This document shows, one piece after another, positions 53,395-63,415 of a stretch of DNA of 64,000 nucleotides. The stretch is taken from contig JAEXLD010000060.1 of NCBI GenBank assembly GCA_023445445.1, positions 43,929 through 107,928 on the forward strand, written 5' to 3'. This DNA is from Bacillota bacterium. Its GTDB lineage: Bacteria; Bacillota; Clostridia; Clostridiales; Clostridiaceae. Positions within the stretch are counted from its first letter, which is position 1; every line of letters starts with the position of its first letter. The notes beneath the pieces were generated by a model that was given only the letters and a program-made list of their open reading frames with translations, ran no database searches and was not told the origin of the DNA. The position numbers and the translations under genes are program-made.

Positions 53395-54351
53395 CTATAT
53401 ATTATAAATTGATTTTAATTCTTCTATAGAAGGTAATTTCGCAATAGCACCTGTATGTTTTAATTTAAATGCACTTGCTGCAAAACCAATATTTAAGGAT
53501 TCCTTTAAGGTATAATTACTAGTTATAGAAGCATAGAATCCTCCCCAGAATGCATCTCCAGCACCAGTAGTATCTACAATTTCAGTAGCTAAAGTTTTAA
53601 ATCTTATAGTTTCTTTTCCGTTAGAAACTATTGCACCATCTTTACCTAGTGTCATTATTACAAATTTTGCGCCACACTCTATGAATTTGTTTACATGGTT
53701 CTCAGGAGTATCTGGGCCAAAGATTCTTTCAGCATCAACTTCTGATGGTTTTATTATATCTATTTTACTTATAAGATTTTTTATATATTCTATTCCATCA
53801 TGTCCTTCTTCCCAAATCATTTCATGATAGTTAGGATCAAATCCTATAAGAACATCATTTTTTCTAGCTTCTTTAATTGCTTTTTCAATCATTTCTCTTG
53901 ATTTTCTTTGAGAAATAGGCCAGCAAGAAAAATGAACTATTTTACTATTTTTTAATGCTGAATGGATTTCAGAAGTATATTCTAAATTATAATCAGCATT
54001 ACGGTAGAAAATAGGTATAGGAGTTTCTTTGCTTTTAGTTACAAGCACCATACTTGTAGAATGATTAACTCTATTTATTAGTTCTGTATTAATATTATTT
54101 TTCTTTAAGTGATTAACTAAAAAATCACCTAATCCATCATTACCTACGCATGAAGTTATAATTGGATTTCCACCAAGTTTTTTTATATTCATAGTTATAT
54201 TTGCAGGTGAACCACCAAAGAATCTTGAGTATTTACTACAAGAAAAATCAGTATCGTAGTCATCTGAAATCATATCTACTAAAATTTCACCAATTGTAAA
54301 TACATCATTAGTTCTATTTTGAAATTGTATAGCATTATTAAAATTAAACAT
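53395..54351 (-). CDS. scrK: PfkB-family fructokinase
   Basis: A 318-residue sugar kinase of the ribokinase/PfkB family: FTIGEILVDMI, FFGGSPANITMNIKKLGG near the N-terminus and the C-terminal signature DTTGAGDAFWGGF with the catalytic Asp. It probably phosphorylates fructose released by sucrose phosphorylase. The ATG at 54351 follows GGAGG directly; the TTG at 54363 lies upstream of that site. It is the first gene of the two-gene operon. Confidence 0.9.
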   Translation of the reverse strand: MFNFNNAIQFQNRTNDVFTIGEILVDMISDDYDTDFSCSKYSRFFGGSPANITMNIKKLGGNPIITSCVGNDGLGDFLVNHLKKNNINTELINRVNHSTSMVLVTKSKETPIPIFYRNADYNLEYTSEIHSALKNSKIVHFSCWPISQRKSREMIEKAIKEARKNDVLIGFDPNYHEMIWEEGHDGIEYIKNLISKIDIIKPSEVDAERIFGPDTPENHVNKFIECGAKFVIMTLGKDGAIVSNGKETIRFKTLATEIVDTTGAGDAFWGGFYASITSNYTLKESLNIGFAASAFKLKHTGAIAKLPSIEELKSIYNI

Positions 54352-54381
54352 GAGTACCTCCAAACTATTTTATATGAGAAG

Positions 54382-54420
54382 AGTATAAATATAAAAAAAA
54401 TATATGTCAAGCGTTTGACA
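54382..54420 (-). promoter_or_regulatory. scrK-gtfA promoter with LacI-type operator
   Basis: On the minus strand TTGACA (plus-strand 54405-54410) and TATACT (54382-54387) are 17 nt apart. The palindrome TGTCAAGCGTTTGACA at 54405-54420 overlaps the -35 box and has the central CG of LacI/CcpA operators. Binding of the adjacent LacI-family protein (or CcpA) would block transcription. Confidence 0.75.
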
Positions 54421-54563
54421 TATATTTTTTTGCAGCTTAATGTATTTATTTATAAAATAAATATTGATAAATATAGAATAAATATTGTATAAATATTGAA
54501 TAAATTTTGAAATTATTATAATATATAGTTTATAAAATTATTGATAGTAAAGTAGGTAGTGAA

Positions 54564-55388
54564 ATGAATTATGATCATGAAGTAATAGAGATAGATAATA
54601 GAATGGCAGCAAATGTGATTATTCATGAGGAGGCTAAATTCGTAGTTCCTGAGCATTGGCATAATCATTTAGAATTAACCTATATACTCAAAGGTGAAAT
54701 GAATATTTGTATTGATGGAAATCCTTCATTGGTAAAGAGTGATGATTTAATATTAATTAATAGTAAGCAGGTACATTCCATCCAGGGTGATAATGAAGAC
54801 GTATTTATAGGATTAACTATAATAGTATCTTATGATTTCTTGAAAAAAAGTTATCCAGATATAGATAAAATTATATTTGAATTAAGGGATAATAAAGAAC
54901 TTATGGATTTAAAAAGAATTTTTAGAAAAATTGCAATATTTTATACTCAAAGTAATAATTCGCTAAATTATCTTAAAATAAATTCTTTAGTATATGAAGT
55001 GATGTATATTTTATTAAAAAATTATACTGTGAAAAAAGATAGTATTAACTCTTGTTTATCCCAAAAATATTTAGAGAGAATGATGAGAATAACTGATTAT
55101 ATAAATGAAAACTATAAAGACAATATTACATTAGAAAATGTAGCTATGAAGTTTAATTTCTCAAAAGAGTATTTATCCCGTAGCTTTACCAAGTATATGG
55201 GAATTAACTTTAAAAATTATTTAGTAAATGTTAGATTGAGTAATGCCTACAGGGATTTAATTAATACGGATTATTCAATAACACATATAGCATTAGAAAA
55301 TGGTTTTCCTAATTTAAAATCATTTATAACAGCATTCAAAAGAACATATGGAGAAACTCCATATAAGTATATAAGAAATATGGATTAA
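54564..55388 (+). CDS. AraC-family transcriptional regulator
   Basis: A 274-residue regulator with an N-terminal cupin domain (VPEHWHNHLELTYILKGEMNICIDG) and a C-terminal double helix-turn-helix (ITLENVAMKFNFSKEYLSRSFTKYMG and ITHIALENGFPNLKSFITAFKRTYGETPYKY). It is divergent from scrK and 200 nt upstream of the SGNH-hydrolase operon on the same strand, so it probably controls that operon in response to a sugar. Confidence 0.9.
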   Translation: MNYDHEVIEIDNRMAANVIIHEEAKFVVPEHWHNHLELTYILKGEMNICIDGNPSLVKSDDLILINSKQVHSIQGDNEDVFIGLTIIVSYDFLKKSYPDIDKIIFELRDNKELMDLKRIFRKIAIFYTQSNNSLNYLKINSLVYEVMYILLKNYTVKKDSINSCLSQKYLERMMRITDYINENYKDNITLENVAMKFNFSKEYLSRSFTKYMGINFKNYLVNVRLSNAYRDLINTDYSITHIALENGFPNLKSFITAFKRTYGETPYKYIRNMD

Positions 55389-55588
55389 GTAGAAAAATAT
55401 AAGTATTAGTTATTGAAAAGATCAATATTTATACTTTTATTATTTGAAAATTTAAAATAAATCAATTTTTGACATAATAAGAGTTAAAGAAAAACAAGAG
55501 TAGAAATTTATAAATTGTTAAAATGATTACAGAAAAGATTTAGAATTATTATGTTTTAAATTAATTTTAATGTGATGGAGTATAGAAA

Positions 55589-56782
55589 ATGGAATGGAAA
55601 ACAGCGTGGAGTTATTGCCCCATTAATTATGATACTACTATTGGTAGTGTAAGTGATTTAACACAAAGAACATATTTTAAGAATAATATTTCAGGAAATA
55701 AAATTAAGGTAAAGTTTTCAAATATATATTCTAAAGAAGACTTAACTTTAGATAAAGTAGTAGTTGGCTTTAGAAAAAATGATGATGAAGAAATAAGTAA
55801 TTTTATTAATGTCACCTACCAAGGAAAAGAAAAGATAGTAATTAAAAGTGGAGAAGAATTTTATAGTGATGACATTGATTTCGATATATTAGCAGGAGAT
55901 GAATTTGTCATTTCTATGTATGTAAAAGACAAAACTAATATTCAATCAGCCTGTTCTACATGGGCAGCAAGAAGCTGGCACACAGAATATATTAAAGGTG
56001 GAGATTTTACAGAAACTCAAAATATAGCTGGTGAGAAAAGTGAAGACATTTTTCCTTTTGTCAAAGCAGATGTAAATAAATCTAATATAGTGTTTGGTAT
56101 ATCAGAAATAAAGGTATTTACAAATAAAAATATCAAAACAGTGGTACTTTTTGGTGATTCAATTACTCATATGTCATATTATTATGATGCATTAATTGAA
56201 AGAATATATAGCAAATATCCTGATGAAATCACATTTATCAATAGGGGAATTGGTGGTAATAGAGTTCTTAATGATGCTACATATATAGAATCAATTGATG
56301 GCAAAGGTAAATTTTTTGGTGAAGCTGGAATAAAAAGATTTACTAATGATGTTTTAAGAGAGAAACCAGATGCGGTTTTTATTCTTGAAGGTGTAAATGA
56401 TATCATGCATCCTTATCAATTTGATCATATGGATGAAGTAGTTACAGCAGAAGATTTAATTAATGGTATGAAAACACTTATTGATAAATTACACAGTATT
56501 AATAGTAGAGTTTATCTAGGAACTATTATGCCATTCTTTAATGAAGAATTTACTTGGATGACAGAAGGCGAAGCTACAAGAATTGAATACAACTCATGGG
56601 TAAGACAACAAAAAATTACTGATGGCATTATGGATTTTGATAAGGCAATAAGAGATAAAGATAATGAGAATTATATGAATAATAAAACTCATATAGGTGA
56701 TGGATTACATCCAAATGTAGAAGGTGGAAAAGTAATGGCTGACTTAGTTAAGTTAGAATATTTTGGCTTGAAGGGAGAATAG
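55589..56782 (+). CDS. SGNH/GDSL hydrolase
   Basis: A 397-residue protein. Residues 1-180 are a beta-rich N-terminal domain and residues 184-390 an SGNH esterase: VVLFGDSITHMSYYYDAL (block I serine), NRGIGGNRVLND (Gly), ILEGVNDIMHP (Asn) and GDGLHPNVEGGK (Asp-His pair). No signal peptide is visible, so it acts in the cytoplasm, probably removing acyl groups from an imported sugar. It opens an operon of four hydrolase-like genes and a symporter, with gaps of 6-76 nt. Confidence 0.88.
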   Translation: MEWKTAWSYCPINYDTTIGSVSDLTQRTYFKNNISGNKIKVKFSNIYSKEDLTLDKVVVGFRKNDDEEISNFINVTYQGKEKIVIKSGEEFYSDDIDFDILAGDEFVISMYVKDKTNIQSACSTWAARSWHTEYIKGGDFTETQNIAGEKSEDIFPFVKADVNKSNIVFGISEIKVFTNKNIKTVVLFGDSITHMSYYYDALIERIYSKYPDEITFINRGIGGNRVLNDATYIESIDGKGKFFGEAGIKRFTNDVLREKPDAVFILEGVNDIMHPYQFDHMDEVVTAEDLINGMKTLIDKLHSINSRVYLGTIMPFFNEEFTWMTEGEATRIEYNSWVRQQKITDGIMDFDKAIRDKDNENYMNNKTHIGDGLHPNVEGGKVMADLVKLEYFGLKGE

Positions 56783-56788
56783 TTTTTT

Positions 56789-57625
56789 ATGATACAGCTA
56801 GTATTTCCAGAAGGAAAAGAAAAAGCATTTACAGCAAGTTATGATGATGGAACTATTTTCGATAAGGATTTAATAAAACTTATGAATGAGTATGGTATTA
56901 AAGGTACTTTTAATCTGAATTCATCTTTATTCGGAAAAGAAGGCAGAGCTGTCATAGATGGATATGATACAGATATCTCTAGAATACCCGAAGATGAAAT
57001 TGTAGATTTGTACTGTAATCATGAAATAGCAGCTCATGCATATACTCATATGAAACTTACAGAATCAGATTTCGGAATGGTTTCATATGAGATCATTGAA
57101 GATAGAAAAAACTTAGAAAAATTGACTAATAGGATTATAAAAGGATTTGCATATCCTTTTGGGGCATATGATGATAACGTTATCCAAATTCTAAAAAATT
57201 GTGGCATTAATTATGCAAGAACAGTTGAGAATACAAGGAGTTTTGATATACCAAAGGATTTCTATAGATGGCATCCAACCTGTCATCATAATGATACAGA
57301 ACTAATGAATTTAGCTAAAACTTTTTGTGAAGAAAATAATATCTTTGGAGAATCTCAGATATTTTATCTATGGGGACATTCCTATGAATTTTCACAAAAA
57401 AATAATTGGCAAGTAATAGAGAACTTGTTTAAATATCTACATGTATATAGGGACAAGATATGGATGGCATCAAATGGAGAAATCCTAGACTATATGAAAA
57501 GGTTTAATAACCTTGAATATTCTGCAGATGGAAAATTTGTTTATAATCCTTCATGTGAACCAGTATGGATAAAAAATAATGGAGAGATAAAAAAAATAGA
57601 TTCAGGATGTATTGAAGTTTTATAA
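56789..57625 (+). CDS. Polysaccharide deacetylase family protein
   Basis: A 278-residue NodB-type deacetylase: AFTASYDDGTIFDKDL with the metal-binding aspartates, HEIAAHAYTHMKLTE for the two metal histidines, and AYPFGAYDDNVI. It removes N- or O-acetyl groups from glycans. No export signal is present. Its start lies 6 nt after the SGNH gene stop, so the two are co-translated. Both being deacylases suggests a heavily acetylated substrate. Confidence 0.87.
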   Translation: MIQLVFPEGKEKAFTASYDDGTIFDKDLIKLMNEYGIKGTFNLNSSLFGKEGRAVIDGYDTDISRIPEDEIVDLYCNHEIAAHAYTHMKLTESDFGMVSYEIIEDRKNLEKLTNRIIKGFAYPFGAYDDNVIQILKNCGINYARTVENTRSFDIPKDFYRWHPTCHHNDTELMNLAKTFCEENNIFGESQIFYLWGHSYEFSQKNNWQVIENLFKYLHVYRDKIWMASNGEILDYMKRFNNLEYSADGKFVYNPSCEPVWIKNNGEIKKIDSGCIEVL

Positions 57626-57640
57626 GGAGAGAGATTAATT

Positions 57641-58465
57641 ATGAAGGTATATGAAATTATCGATGAAATAATCAAAAAAACAGGACTAGAACCAATGGAA
57701 TACGAAAAAACCTGCGATCATCTAATTATTGGTGATAAAGATAAAGAGGTGAAAAAGATTGTAACTACTTTTATGGCAACAGTAGAGGTAATAAAAAAAG
57801 CTGCAGAAATAGGTGCTGATTTTATTATTACTCATGAACCAACATGGTTTACTGCAAATGATAAGGTGGAATGGCTAGAAAATGATCCAATTTATTTACA
57901 AAAGAAAAAACTTATAGAAGAAAATAATATTGCAATTTGGAGATTCCATGATCATATGCATATTGGCAATGAAGATGGGATATATAGAGGCTATGAAATA
58001 GAAACAGAATGGAATAAATATAGAATAGATAATCCAAAAGGAATGGAATGGTTTGGAGCTAGCTATGAGATTCCTGAAACATCATTAAGAGACCTATGCT
58101 TATTTTTTAAGGACAAGCTAGAAATGGATGTGGTTCAGATTGTTGGAAATCCTGAAATGACTGTAAAAAGAGTAGGTGTTCTTGTTGGCGGGGGAAGTCT
58201 TGGATTAGGAACAGAGGAACTTCCTATGCAGCTTATGTTAAAGAACAATCTTGATACAGTAATATGTGGAGATATTACTGAATGGACCATTGTTCCATAT
58301 GTAAGGGATGCTGTGGAATTTGGACAAGATAAAGCTATGTTGATTTTAGGACATGAAAGAAGCGAAGAAATGGGAATGAAACATGCTGCTGCATGGGTAA
58401 AGGATATTGTTGGAGATATACCAGTTGAATTTATTGATGCAAAAGAACCATTCAAGTATATATAA
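57641..58465 (+). CDS. NIF3-like dinuclear metal-centre protein
   Basis: A 274-residue protein with the NIF3 features: CDHLIIGDKDKEVKKIVTTFMATVEVIKKAAEIGADFIITHEPTW near the start (HEP metal ligand) and MLILGHERSEEMGMKHAAAWV near the end. NIF3 proteins are widespread but their reactions are not known; they are sometimes predicted hydrolases. Placement inside a glycan-hydrolase operon (16 nt gaps on both sides) suggests that this one has a catabolic role. Confidence 0.8.
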   Translation: MKVYEIIDEIIKKTGLEPMEYEKTCDHLIIGDKDKEVKKIVTTFMATVEVIKKAAEIGADFIITHEPTWFTANDKVEWLENDPIYLQKKKLIEENNIAIWRFHDHMHIGNEDGIYRGYEIETEWNKYRIDNPKGMEWFGASYEIPETSLRDLCLFFKDKLEMDVVQIVGNPEMTVKRVGVLVGGGSLGLGTEELPMQLMLKNNLDTVICGDITEWTIVPYVRDAVEFGQDKAMLILGHERSEEMGMKHAAAWVKDIVGDIPVEFIDAKEPFKYI

Positions 58466-58480
58466 AGGAGAAAAGTAAAT

Positions 58481-59281
58481 ATGGCACTAATGAAGGTGAA
58501 TTTTTATTCACAATCGCTAATGAAAGCAACAAATTTTAATATTGTACTTCCTAACGATTTATTACCAATAATGATAGAGGGAAATGAACATTATAAAAGA
58601 AAAACTAAAACATTATATTTATTGCATGGATTTTCAGGAAATGAAAATGACTGGCTTTATGGAAGTATGATACAGAATATTGCAGTACAATATAACATTG
58701 CTGTTATTATGCCTGCTGGCGATAATAGTTTTTATGTAAATGCTAGTGGTACAGGTAAAAATTATGGAGATTATGTAAGCCAGGAATTAGTTGAATACAC
58801 AAGGAAAGTATTTAATCTTTCTGATAATAAAGAAGATACTTTTATAGGTGGATTATCTATGGGAGGATTTGGTGCAATACGTAATGGGTTAAATAATACT
58901 GATACTTTTGGAAAGATATTTGGGCTATCATCTGCACTAATTATAAATGATATTAAGAATAAAAAAGAAGACTTTAAAAATGAAGTAGCTGATTACGATT
59001 ATTATGTATCTGTATTTGGAGATTTAAGTGAATTAGAAGAAAGTGATAAAAACCCTGAATATTTAATTAAACAATTAAAAAGAGAAGGTAAAGATATTCC
59101 GCCTATTTTTATGGCATGTGGAACAGAAGATTTCTTATTAAATCAAAATAGAGAGTTTAATGAGTTTTTAGTTAAAGAGGGAATCAATGTAGATTATAAG
59201 GAAAGCAAAGGAATCCATGATTGGAATTTCTGGAATGAATATTTGGAAAAGGCTGTGAAGTGGCTTTTAGATGAAAAGTAA
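58481..59281 (+). CDS. Alpha/beta-hydrolase esterase (tributyrin esterase / EstA type)
   Basis: A 266-residue esterase of the D/S-formylglutathione-hydrolase-like family: YLLHGFSGNENDWLYGS (oxyanion hole), nucleophile in GGLSMGGFGAIRNGL, Asp in ACGTEDFLL and His in GIHDWNFW. Such enzymes hydrolyse short acyl or feruloyl/acetyl esters. No signal peptide. It is the third esterase/deacetylase in this operon. Confidence 0.88.
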   Translation: MALMKVNFYSQSLMKATNFNIVLPNDLLPIMIEGNEHYKRKTKTLYLLHGFSGNENDWLYGSMIQNIAVQYNIAVIMPAGDNSFYVNASGTGKNYGDYVSQELVEYTRKVFNLSDNKEDTFIGGLSMGGFGAIRNGLNNTDTFGKIFGLSSALIINDIKNKKEDFKNEVADYDYYVSVFGDLSELEESDKNPEYLIKQLKREGKDIPPIFMACGTEDFLLNQNREFNEFLVKEGINVDYKESKGIHDWNFWNEYLEKAVKWLLDEK

Positions 59282-59357
59282 AATTAAAATCTAAATTTGA
59301 ATCAGTAAAATATTAATTTATTAATATAACAATTTATTTATTTATTAAGGAGGACTT

Positions 59358-60767
59358 ATGGAAAATAATGTATCAAACGAAATACCTTTTTTAGGAAAAA
59401 CTGGTCATAAGTATGGAAGTGTTGGACTAGGGAAAATGTCATTGTTAGAAAAAATTAGTTATGGATGTGGAAACATGGGATTATGTTTAATTACATCTTT
59501 AGTAACTACATACATGATGTATTTCTACTCTGATATTGTAAAAATTAGCTTAGTTCAAATATCAACAATAATGATGCTTGGAGGAGTTGCAGATGCAATT
59601 TCAGATCCACTTATGGGAATTATCATAGATAAGACAAATACAAAATGGGGAAAATGCAGACCTTACTTATTATTCTGCGCAATACCATTAGGACTTGTAG
59701 TATCATTTATGTTTAGAATACCTGATGCTAGTAGCTCAATAAAATACATATATTGTTTAGTAATGTATATTTTATATACTATAGCTTATACTGCTATATG
59801 TATTCCTCAAACAGTTATGCTTGCAAGTGTTACTGATGATGAAAAAGACAGGTTACAAACAAATATGTTTGGAACACTAGGAACTAATATGGGACAATTA
59901 TTAGTTGGTGCACTAACAATAACATTAGTATCATTTTTAGGTGCAGGTTCAGAATATAAAGGATATCAACGTACAATTATAATCTTTGCTACAATTGGAG
60001 TATTACTTTTATTAACTTGCTTTAAGAATTCACGTGAAAGAATTACACAAGCTCACGGAGAAAAAATAACTGCGAAAGATTTATTACAATCATTTAAAAA
60101 CCTACCATGGTTTATTTGTACACTAACTATTTTATTAAATATAGCTGCTATTGTAGTTCGTGCAACTCAAACTATATACTATGCTCAATATGTTGTAGGA
60201 AATGTAGCTATAGGATCTATTTTATTAACAATAGCTAACTTAATGGGTATTCCAATAGCAATGCTTGTTCCAGTACTTGCTCCTAAAATGGGAAAAAGAA
60301 ATATGGTTATCATGGGAAGTTTCCTTGCTATAGGAGGTTGCGCAGGCGTTTATTTCTCTACAAGTAGTACAGCATTAATTTTATTCTTTACAGTAATTGC
60401 CTCTGTAGGTATGTCAATACCAAATAGTGTTGTTAATGTAATGTCTGCAGAAAGTGTTGATTACGGTGAATGGAAGAATGGTAAAAGAGTTCAAGGATCA
60501 TTATTAGCATTCATAGGATTTGGAGTTAAAATAGCAAACTCTGTTGCTACTATGTTAGCATCTGCAATTCTAGCAAGTAATGGGTATATTGGAGGAGAAG
60601 CTGTTCAAACTGAAGCTGCAGTTAAAGCTATACAATTCAATTATTTAGTTATACCAATGATTATGTTTGGTATAATCATCATAGCTAATTTATTTTATAA
60701 ATTAGATAAACAATATCCTCAAATAAAAGCAGAATTAGATGCTAGAAGAAAAGCAGTAGCACAATAA
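59358..60767 (+). CDS. GPH-family sugar:cation symporter
   Basis: A 469-residue, 12-helix symporter of the glycoside-pentoside-hexuronide family: EKISYGCGNMGLCLITSLVTTYMMYFYSD at the start, ISDPLMGIIIDKTNTKWGKCRPYLLF in the first cytoplasmic loop, and SVDYGEWKNGKRVQGSLLAF in the C-terminal half. It imports the glycoside degraded by the preceding enzymes. A terminator follows at 60793. Confidence 0.93.
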   Translation: MENNVSNEIPFLGKTGHKYGSVGLGKMSLLEKISYGCGNMGLCLITSLVTTYMMYFYSDIVKISLVQISTIMMLGGVADAISDPLMGIIIDKTNTKWGKCRPYLLFCAIPLGLVVSFMFRIPDASSSIKYIYCLVMYILYTIAYTAICIPQTVMLASVTDDEKDRLQTNMFGTLGTNMGQLLVGALTITLVSFLGAGSEYKGYQRTIIIFATIGVLLLLTCFKNSRERITQAHGEKITAKDLLQSFKNLPWFICTLTILLNIAAIVVRATQTIYYAQYVVGNVAIGSILLTIANLMGIPIAMLVPVLAPKMGKRNMVIMGSFLAIGGCAGVYFSTSSTALILFFTVIASVGMSIPNSVVNVMSAESVDYGEWKNGKRVQGSLLAFIGFGVKIANSVATMLASAILASNGYIGGEAVQTEAAVKAIQFNYLVIPMIMFGIIIIANLFYKLDKQYPQIKAELDARRKAVAQ

Positions 60768-60792
60768 TTTAACTATTTGTTAATTAAATTCT

Positions 60793-60827
60793 CACCTCAA
60801 ATAAATAATATTTGAGGTGTGTTTTTT
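60793..60827 (+). terminator. Terminator of the glycan-use operon
   Basis: CACCTCAAATA / TATTTGAGGTG stem followed by a T-run. Confidence 0.75.
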
Positions 60828-60978
60828 ATCTATGGATATGCTTATCCTTGGAATACTTATAAATTAACTTAAAAGATATTAATAATAATGTAAAAATTAA
60901 AATCTTTAAATATATATCAGTAAGTTGATATGAAAACTATAAATAATATTAATATAAAAGTTAGGAGAGTATGATAAT

Positions 60979-61398
60979 ATGGTGAATTTACAAGCGGAAT
61001 TAATTTTAAATATACATGTAATATGTTCAAATAATTTAGAAGTAGGAAAAGTTGTTGATGGTAACCTTAATGTTATTCCTATTATAGGAGGTACTTTTGA
61101 TGGTAAGATCAAAGGAAGTGTAATGCCTATTGGTGCAGACTGGAATATAGATAGGGGGAATGGCATAGCTCATGCAAGTGCTAAATATGTGCTTAAAACT
61201 GAAGATCATGAGTATATATCTATTGAAAATGAAGGTGTTATTAATTTTCTTAATGAAAGTACTATAAAAACAAGAACTAAGTTTTTGGTAGACAATAGCA
61301 GTAAATATGCCTGGTTAAATACAGGGGTATATGTAGGTGCCTTAGAAGGTGGAAATAAACCTGGAGAAATAGAAATTAAAGTTTATAGAATGATGTAA
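60979..61398 (+). CDS. DUF3237 family protein
   Basis: A 139-residue protein with IPIIGGTFDGKIKGSVMPIGADWNIDRG, ASAKYVLKTEDHEYISIENEG and TRTKFLVDNSSKYAWLNTGVYVGAL, the pattern of DUF3237 beta-barrel proteins, whose function is unknown. It stands alone between two terminators, with AGGAG 10 nt upstream of the ATG. Confidence 0.82.
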   Translation: MVNLQAELILNIHVICSNNLEVGKVVDGNLNVIPIIGGTFDGKIKGSVMPIGADWNIDRGNGIAHASAKYVLKTEDHEYISIENEGVINFLNESTIKTRTKFLVDNSSKYAWLNTGVYVGALEGGNKPGEIEIKVYRMM

Positions 61399-61419
61399 TA
61401 CAAAAGAGAAATTAGCAAT

Positions 61420-61446
61420 AAATCCACCACACAAATGTGGTGAATT
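61420..61446 (+). terminator. Terminator of the DUF3237 gene
   Basis: AATCCACCACA / TGTGGTGAATT stem followed by a T-rich tract. Confidence 0.6.
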
Positions 61447-61492
61447 AAATTTTTAGTAGAATAAAATACTGAAATATAAAAATGATATTACT

Positions 61493-61531
61493 TAGCCTTA
61501 ACCCTTTTAAGTAAGTGGTTAAGGCTATTTT
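61493..61531. terminator. Second hairpin before the Csp genes
   Basis: TAGCCTTAACC / GGTTAAGGCTA stem with a T-tail, giving a second stop before the protease operon. Confidence 0.65.
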
Positions 61532-61597
61532 CTTTGAATAAGTAATAATTTACACAAATATATTATATTAAATACTACTTATAAGGGGAAACAATTA

Positions 61598-63409
61598 GTG
61601 AATAGAAATACTTGCAATCTATTTATAGACCAAGATGATGTAGAAGAGTATCTAATAGAATATAGGGGGAATATATTAGAACAAATGAAGAACATTGATT
61701 ATGCCTGTGTATTTAGAGTTACAAGTAAATTAGCATTACTAGCTGTAAAAGGTAATAGGTTGGAGGAACTTAGAAAAAATGTCCCTGCAATTATATTTGT
61801 AAATTTTAGAAATATGTATGTTTTAGAAGGGACAAGTGTAACAGATGTAAGCAATATTAATCCTATAAAAATTAATAAGTATTTAAATCTAACTGGAAGA
61901 GGCGTAATAATCGGGATAGTTGATACTGGTATAGATTATACCAATAGGGAATTTTTAAGAGAAGATAATACTTCTAGAATTGAGGTTATATGGGATCAAA
62001 CTATAAACTTACCTAATTCTATTCAGAATTCCAATGAGGTATTTACAGGAACAATTTTTGATAATATTAAAATTAATGAAGCTATTAAAGCAAAGTTAAG
62101 TGGAAATGATCCTTATGCTATAGTGCCATCAAAGGATGAAAGAGGACATGGCACTCAAATGGCAAGTATAGCAGGTGCACGAGGATATGATGAAGAGGTT
62201 GAAGGTGTAGCTAATGACTGCACTTTTGCTATAGTAAAACTTAAAGAGTCAAAAAAGTTTAAAAAGCAACTTGAAGATGAAAATATAAGAAATGTTCCAG
62301 TATATTATCTAAGTTCTATAATAGCAGGAATAGAGTATTTGAAAAATTATGCATTAAAAGTGAAAAAACCAATGATTATATTAAATTCTATTGGTACTTC
62401 AGAACATAGTCATGATTCTAGCGATATATTTTCTAGATATTTAAATAGAATAGCTAGTTATAGAGGGCTTGTTTTTGTAGCAGGCTGTGGTAATGAAGGA
62501 TTAGCAGAAGGGCATGCTTCTGGATATATAACTGGTATTGGTGACGTAAAAGAAGTTGAATTACAAGTTGGGGAAAGCATGAAGTTTTTGCAATTCAAGG
62601 TATATGTAAGGCGACCTAATAAAATGGCTATAGCAGTTATTTCTCCAAGTTCTGAGAGTTCTGAATTTATGAGTTCTAACCTTTATAAAGAAAAGGTTAT
62701 AGAATATGTTCTTGAAAATACAACATTAAAGATTGATTTTTACAACGTTGATAACTTTACTGGATTACAGACTTTTGTTTTAGCATTTTCAAATATTAAA
62801 GCTGGCATATGGAAAATAAGATTAAGGGGGGAATATATAGTTAATGGTAGATTTGATATTTGGCTTCCTCCAGCCATAACATTAAAACCTGGTATTAAGT
62901 TTTTAAAACCTGATCCAAATCAGACTCTTAATATACCTGGAGCTTCAAATAAGGCAATATCTGTAGCATATTACAATCAAAACAATAATAGTATACTTTC
63001 AGAATCAGGTAGGGGATTTCCATTATTTCCCATTATAAAACCTGATATTGCTGCACCAGGTGTAGATATTTTGTCTACTAGCATTAATGGAACAAAGGTA
63101 ACGGTAAATGGTTCTTCAGCAGCCACTTCAATTGTAGCTGGTGCATGTGCATTGCTTGTGCAGTGGGGGATAGTTGATGGAAATGATTCTACTATGTATG
63201 CTACTAAAATCTTAAGTTATTTAACAGCAGGAGCTTTTAGGGAATCTAATAGAAAGTATCCAAATGAAAATTTAGGATATGGAACATTAGATTTACTAGG
63301 AACATTTAGGAGGATTTCTGGACTTAAATTAGAAAATAGAATGGATAAAGATTATATAGAATACTATGTAAATAGTTTATATGTTAGAATTCCCAGAAAG
63401 TTGAGGTGA
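61598..63409 (+). CDS. Csp-type subtilisin-like (S8) protease
   Basis: A 603-residue protein starting at GTG 61598 after AAGGGGAA. A short prodomain-like region (residues 1-95) precedes a subtilase domain with all three catalytic residues: Asp in IGIVDTGIDYTN, His in RGHGTQMASIAG and Ser in NGSSAATSIVAG. A jelly-roll-like insert lies between His and Ser. This layout is that of the clostridial CspA/B/C germination proteases, which activate the cortex hydrolase SleC in spores. The next gene is a paralogue. Confidence 0.87.
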   Translation: MNRNTCNLFIDQDDVEEYLIEYRGNILEQMKNIDYACVFRVTSKLALLAVKGNRLEELRKNVPAIIFVNFRNMYVLEGTSVTDVSNINPIKINKYLNLTGRGVIIGIVDTGIDYTNREFLREDNTSRIEVIWDQTINLPNSIQNSNEVFTGTIFDNIKINEAIKAKLSGNDPYAIVPSKDERGHGTQMASIAGARGYDEEVEGVANDCTFAIVKLKESKKFKKQLEDENIRNVPVYYLSSIIAGIEYLKNYALKVKKPMIILNSIGTSEHSHDSSDIFSRYLNRIASYRGLVFVAGCGNEGLAEGHASGYITGIGDVKEVELQVGESMKFLQFKVYVRRPNKMAIAVISPSSESSEFMSSNLYKEKVIEYVLENTTLKIDFYNVDNFTGLQTFVLAFSNIKAGIWKIRLRGEYIVNGRFDIWLPPAITLKPGIKFLKPDPNQTLNIPGASNKAISVAYYNQNNNSILSESGRGFPLFPIIKPDIAAPGVDILSTSINGTKVTVNGSSAATSIVAGACALLVQWGIVDGNDSTMYATKILSYLTAGAFRESNRKYPNENLGYGTLDLLGTFRRISGLKLENRMDKDYIEYYVNSLYVRIPRKLR

Positions 63410-63415
63410 GATTTG

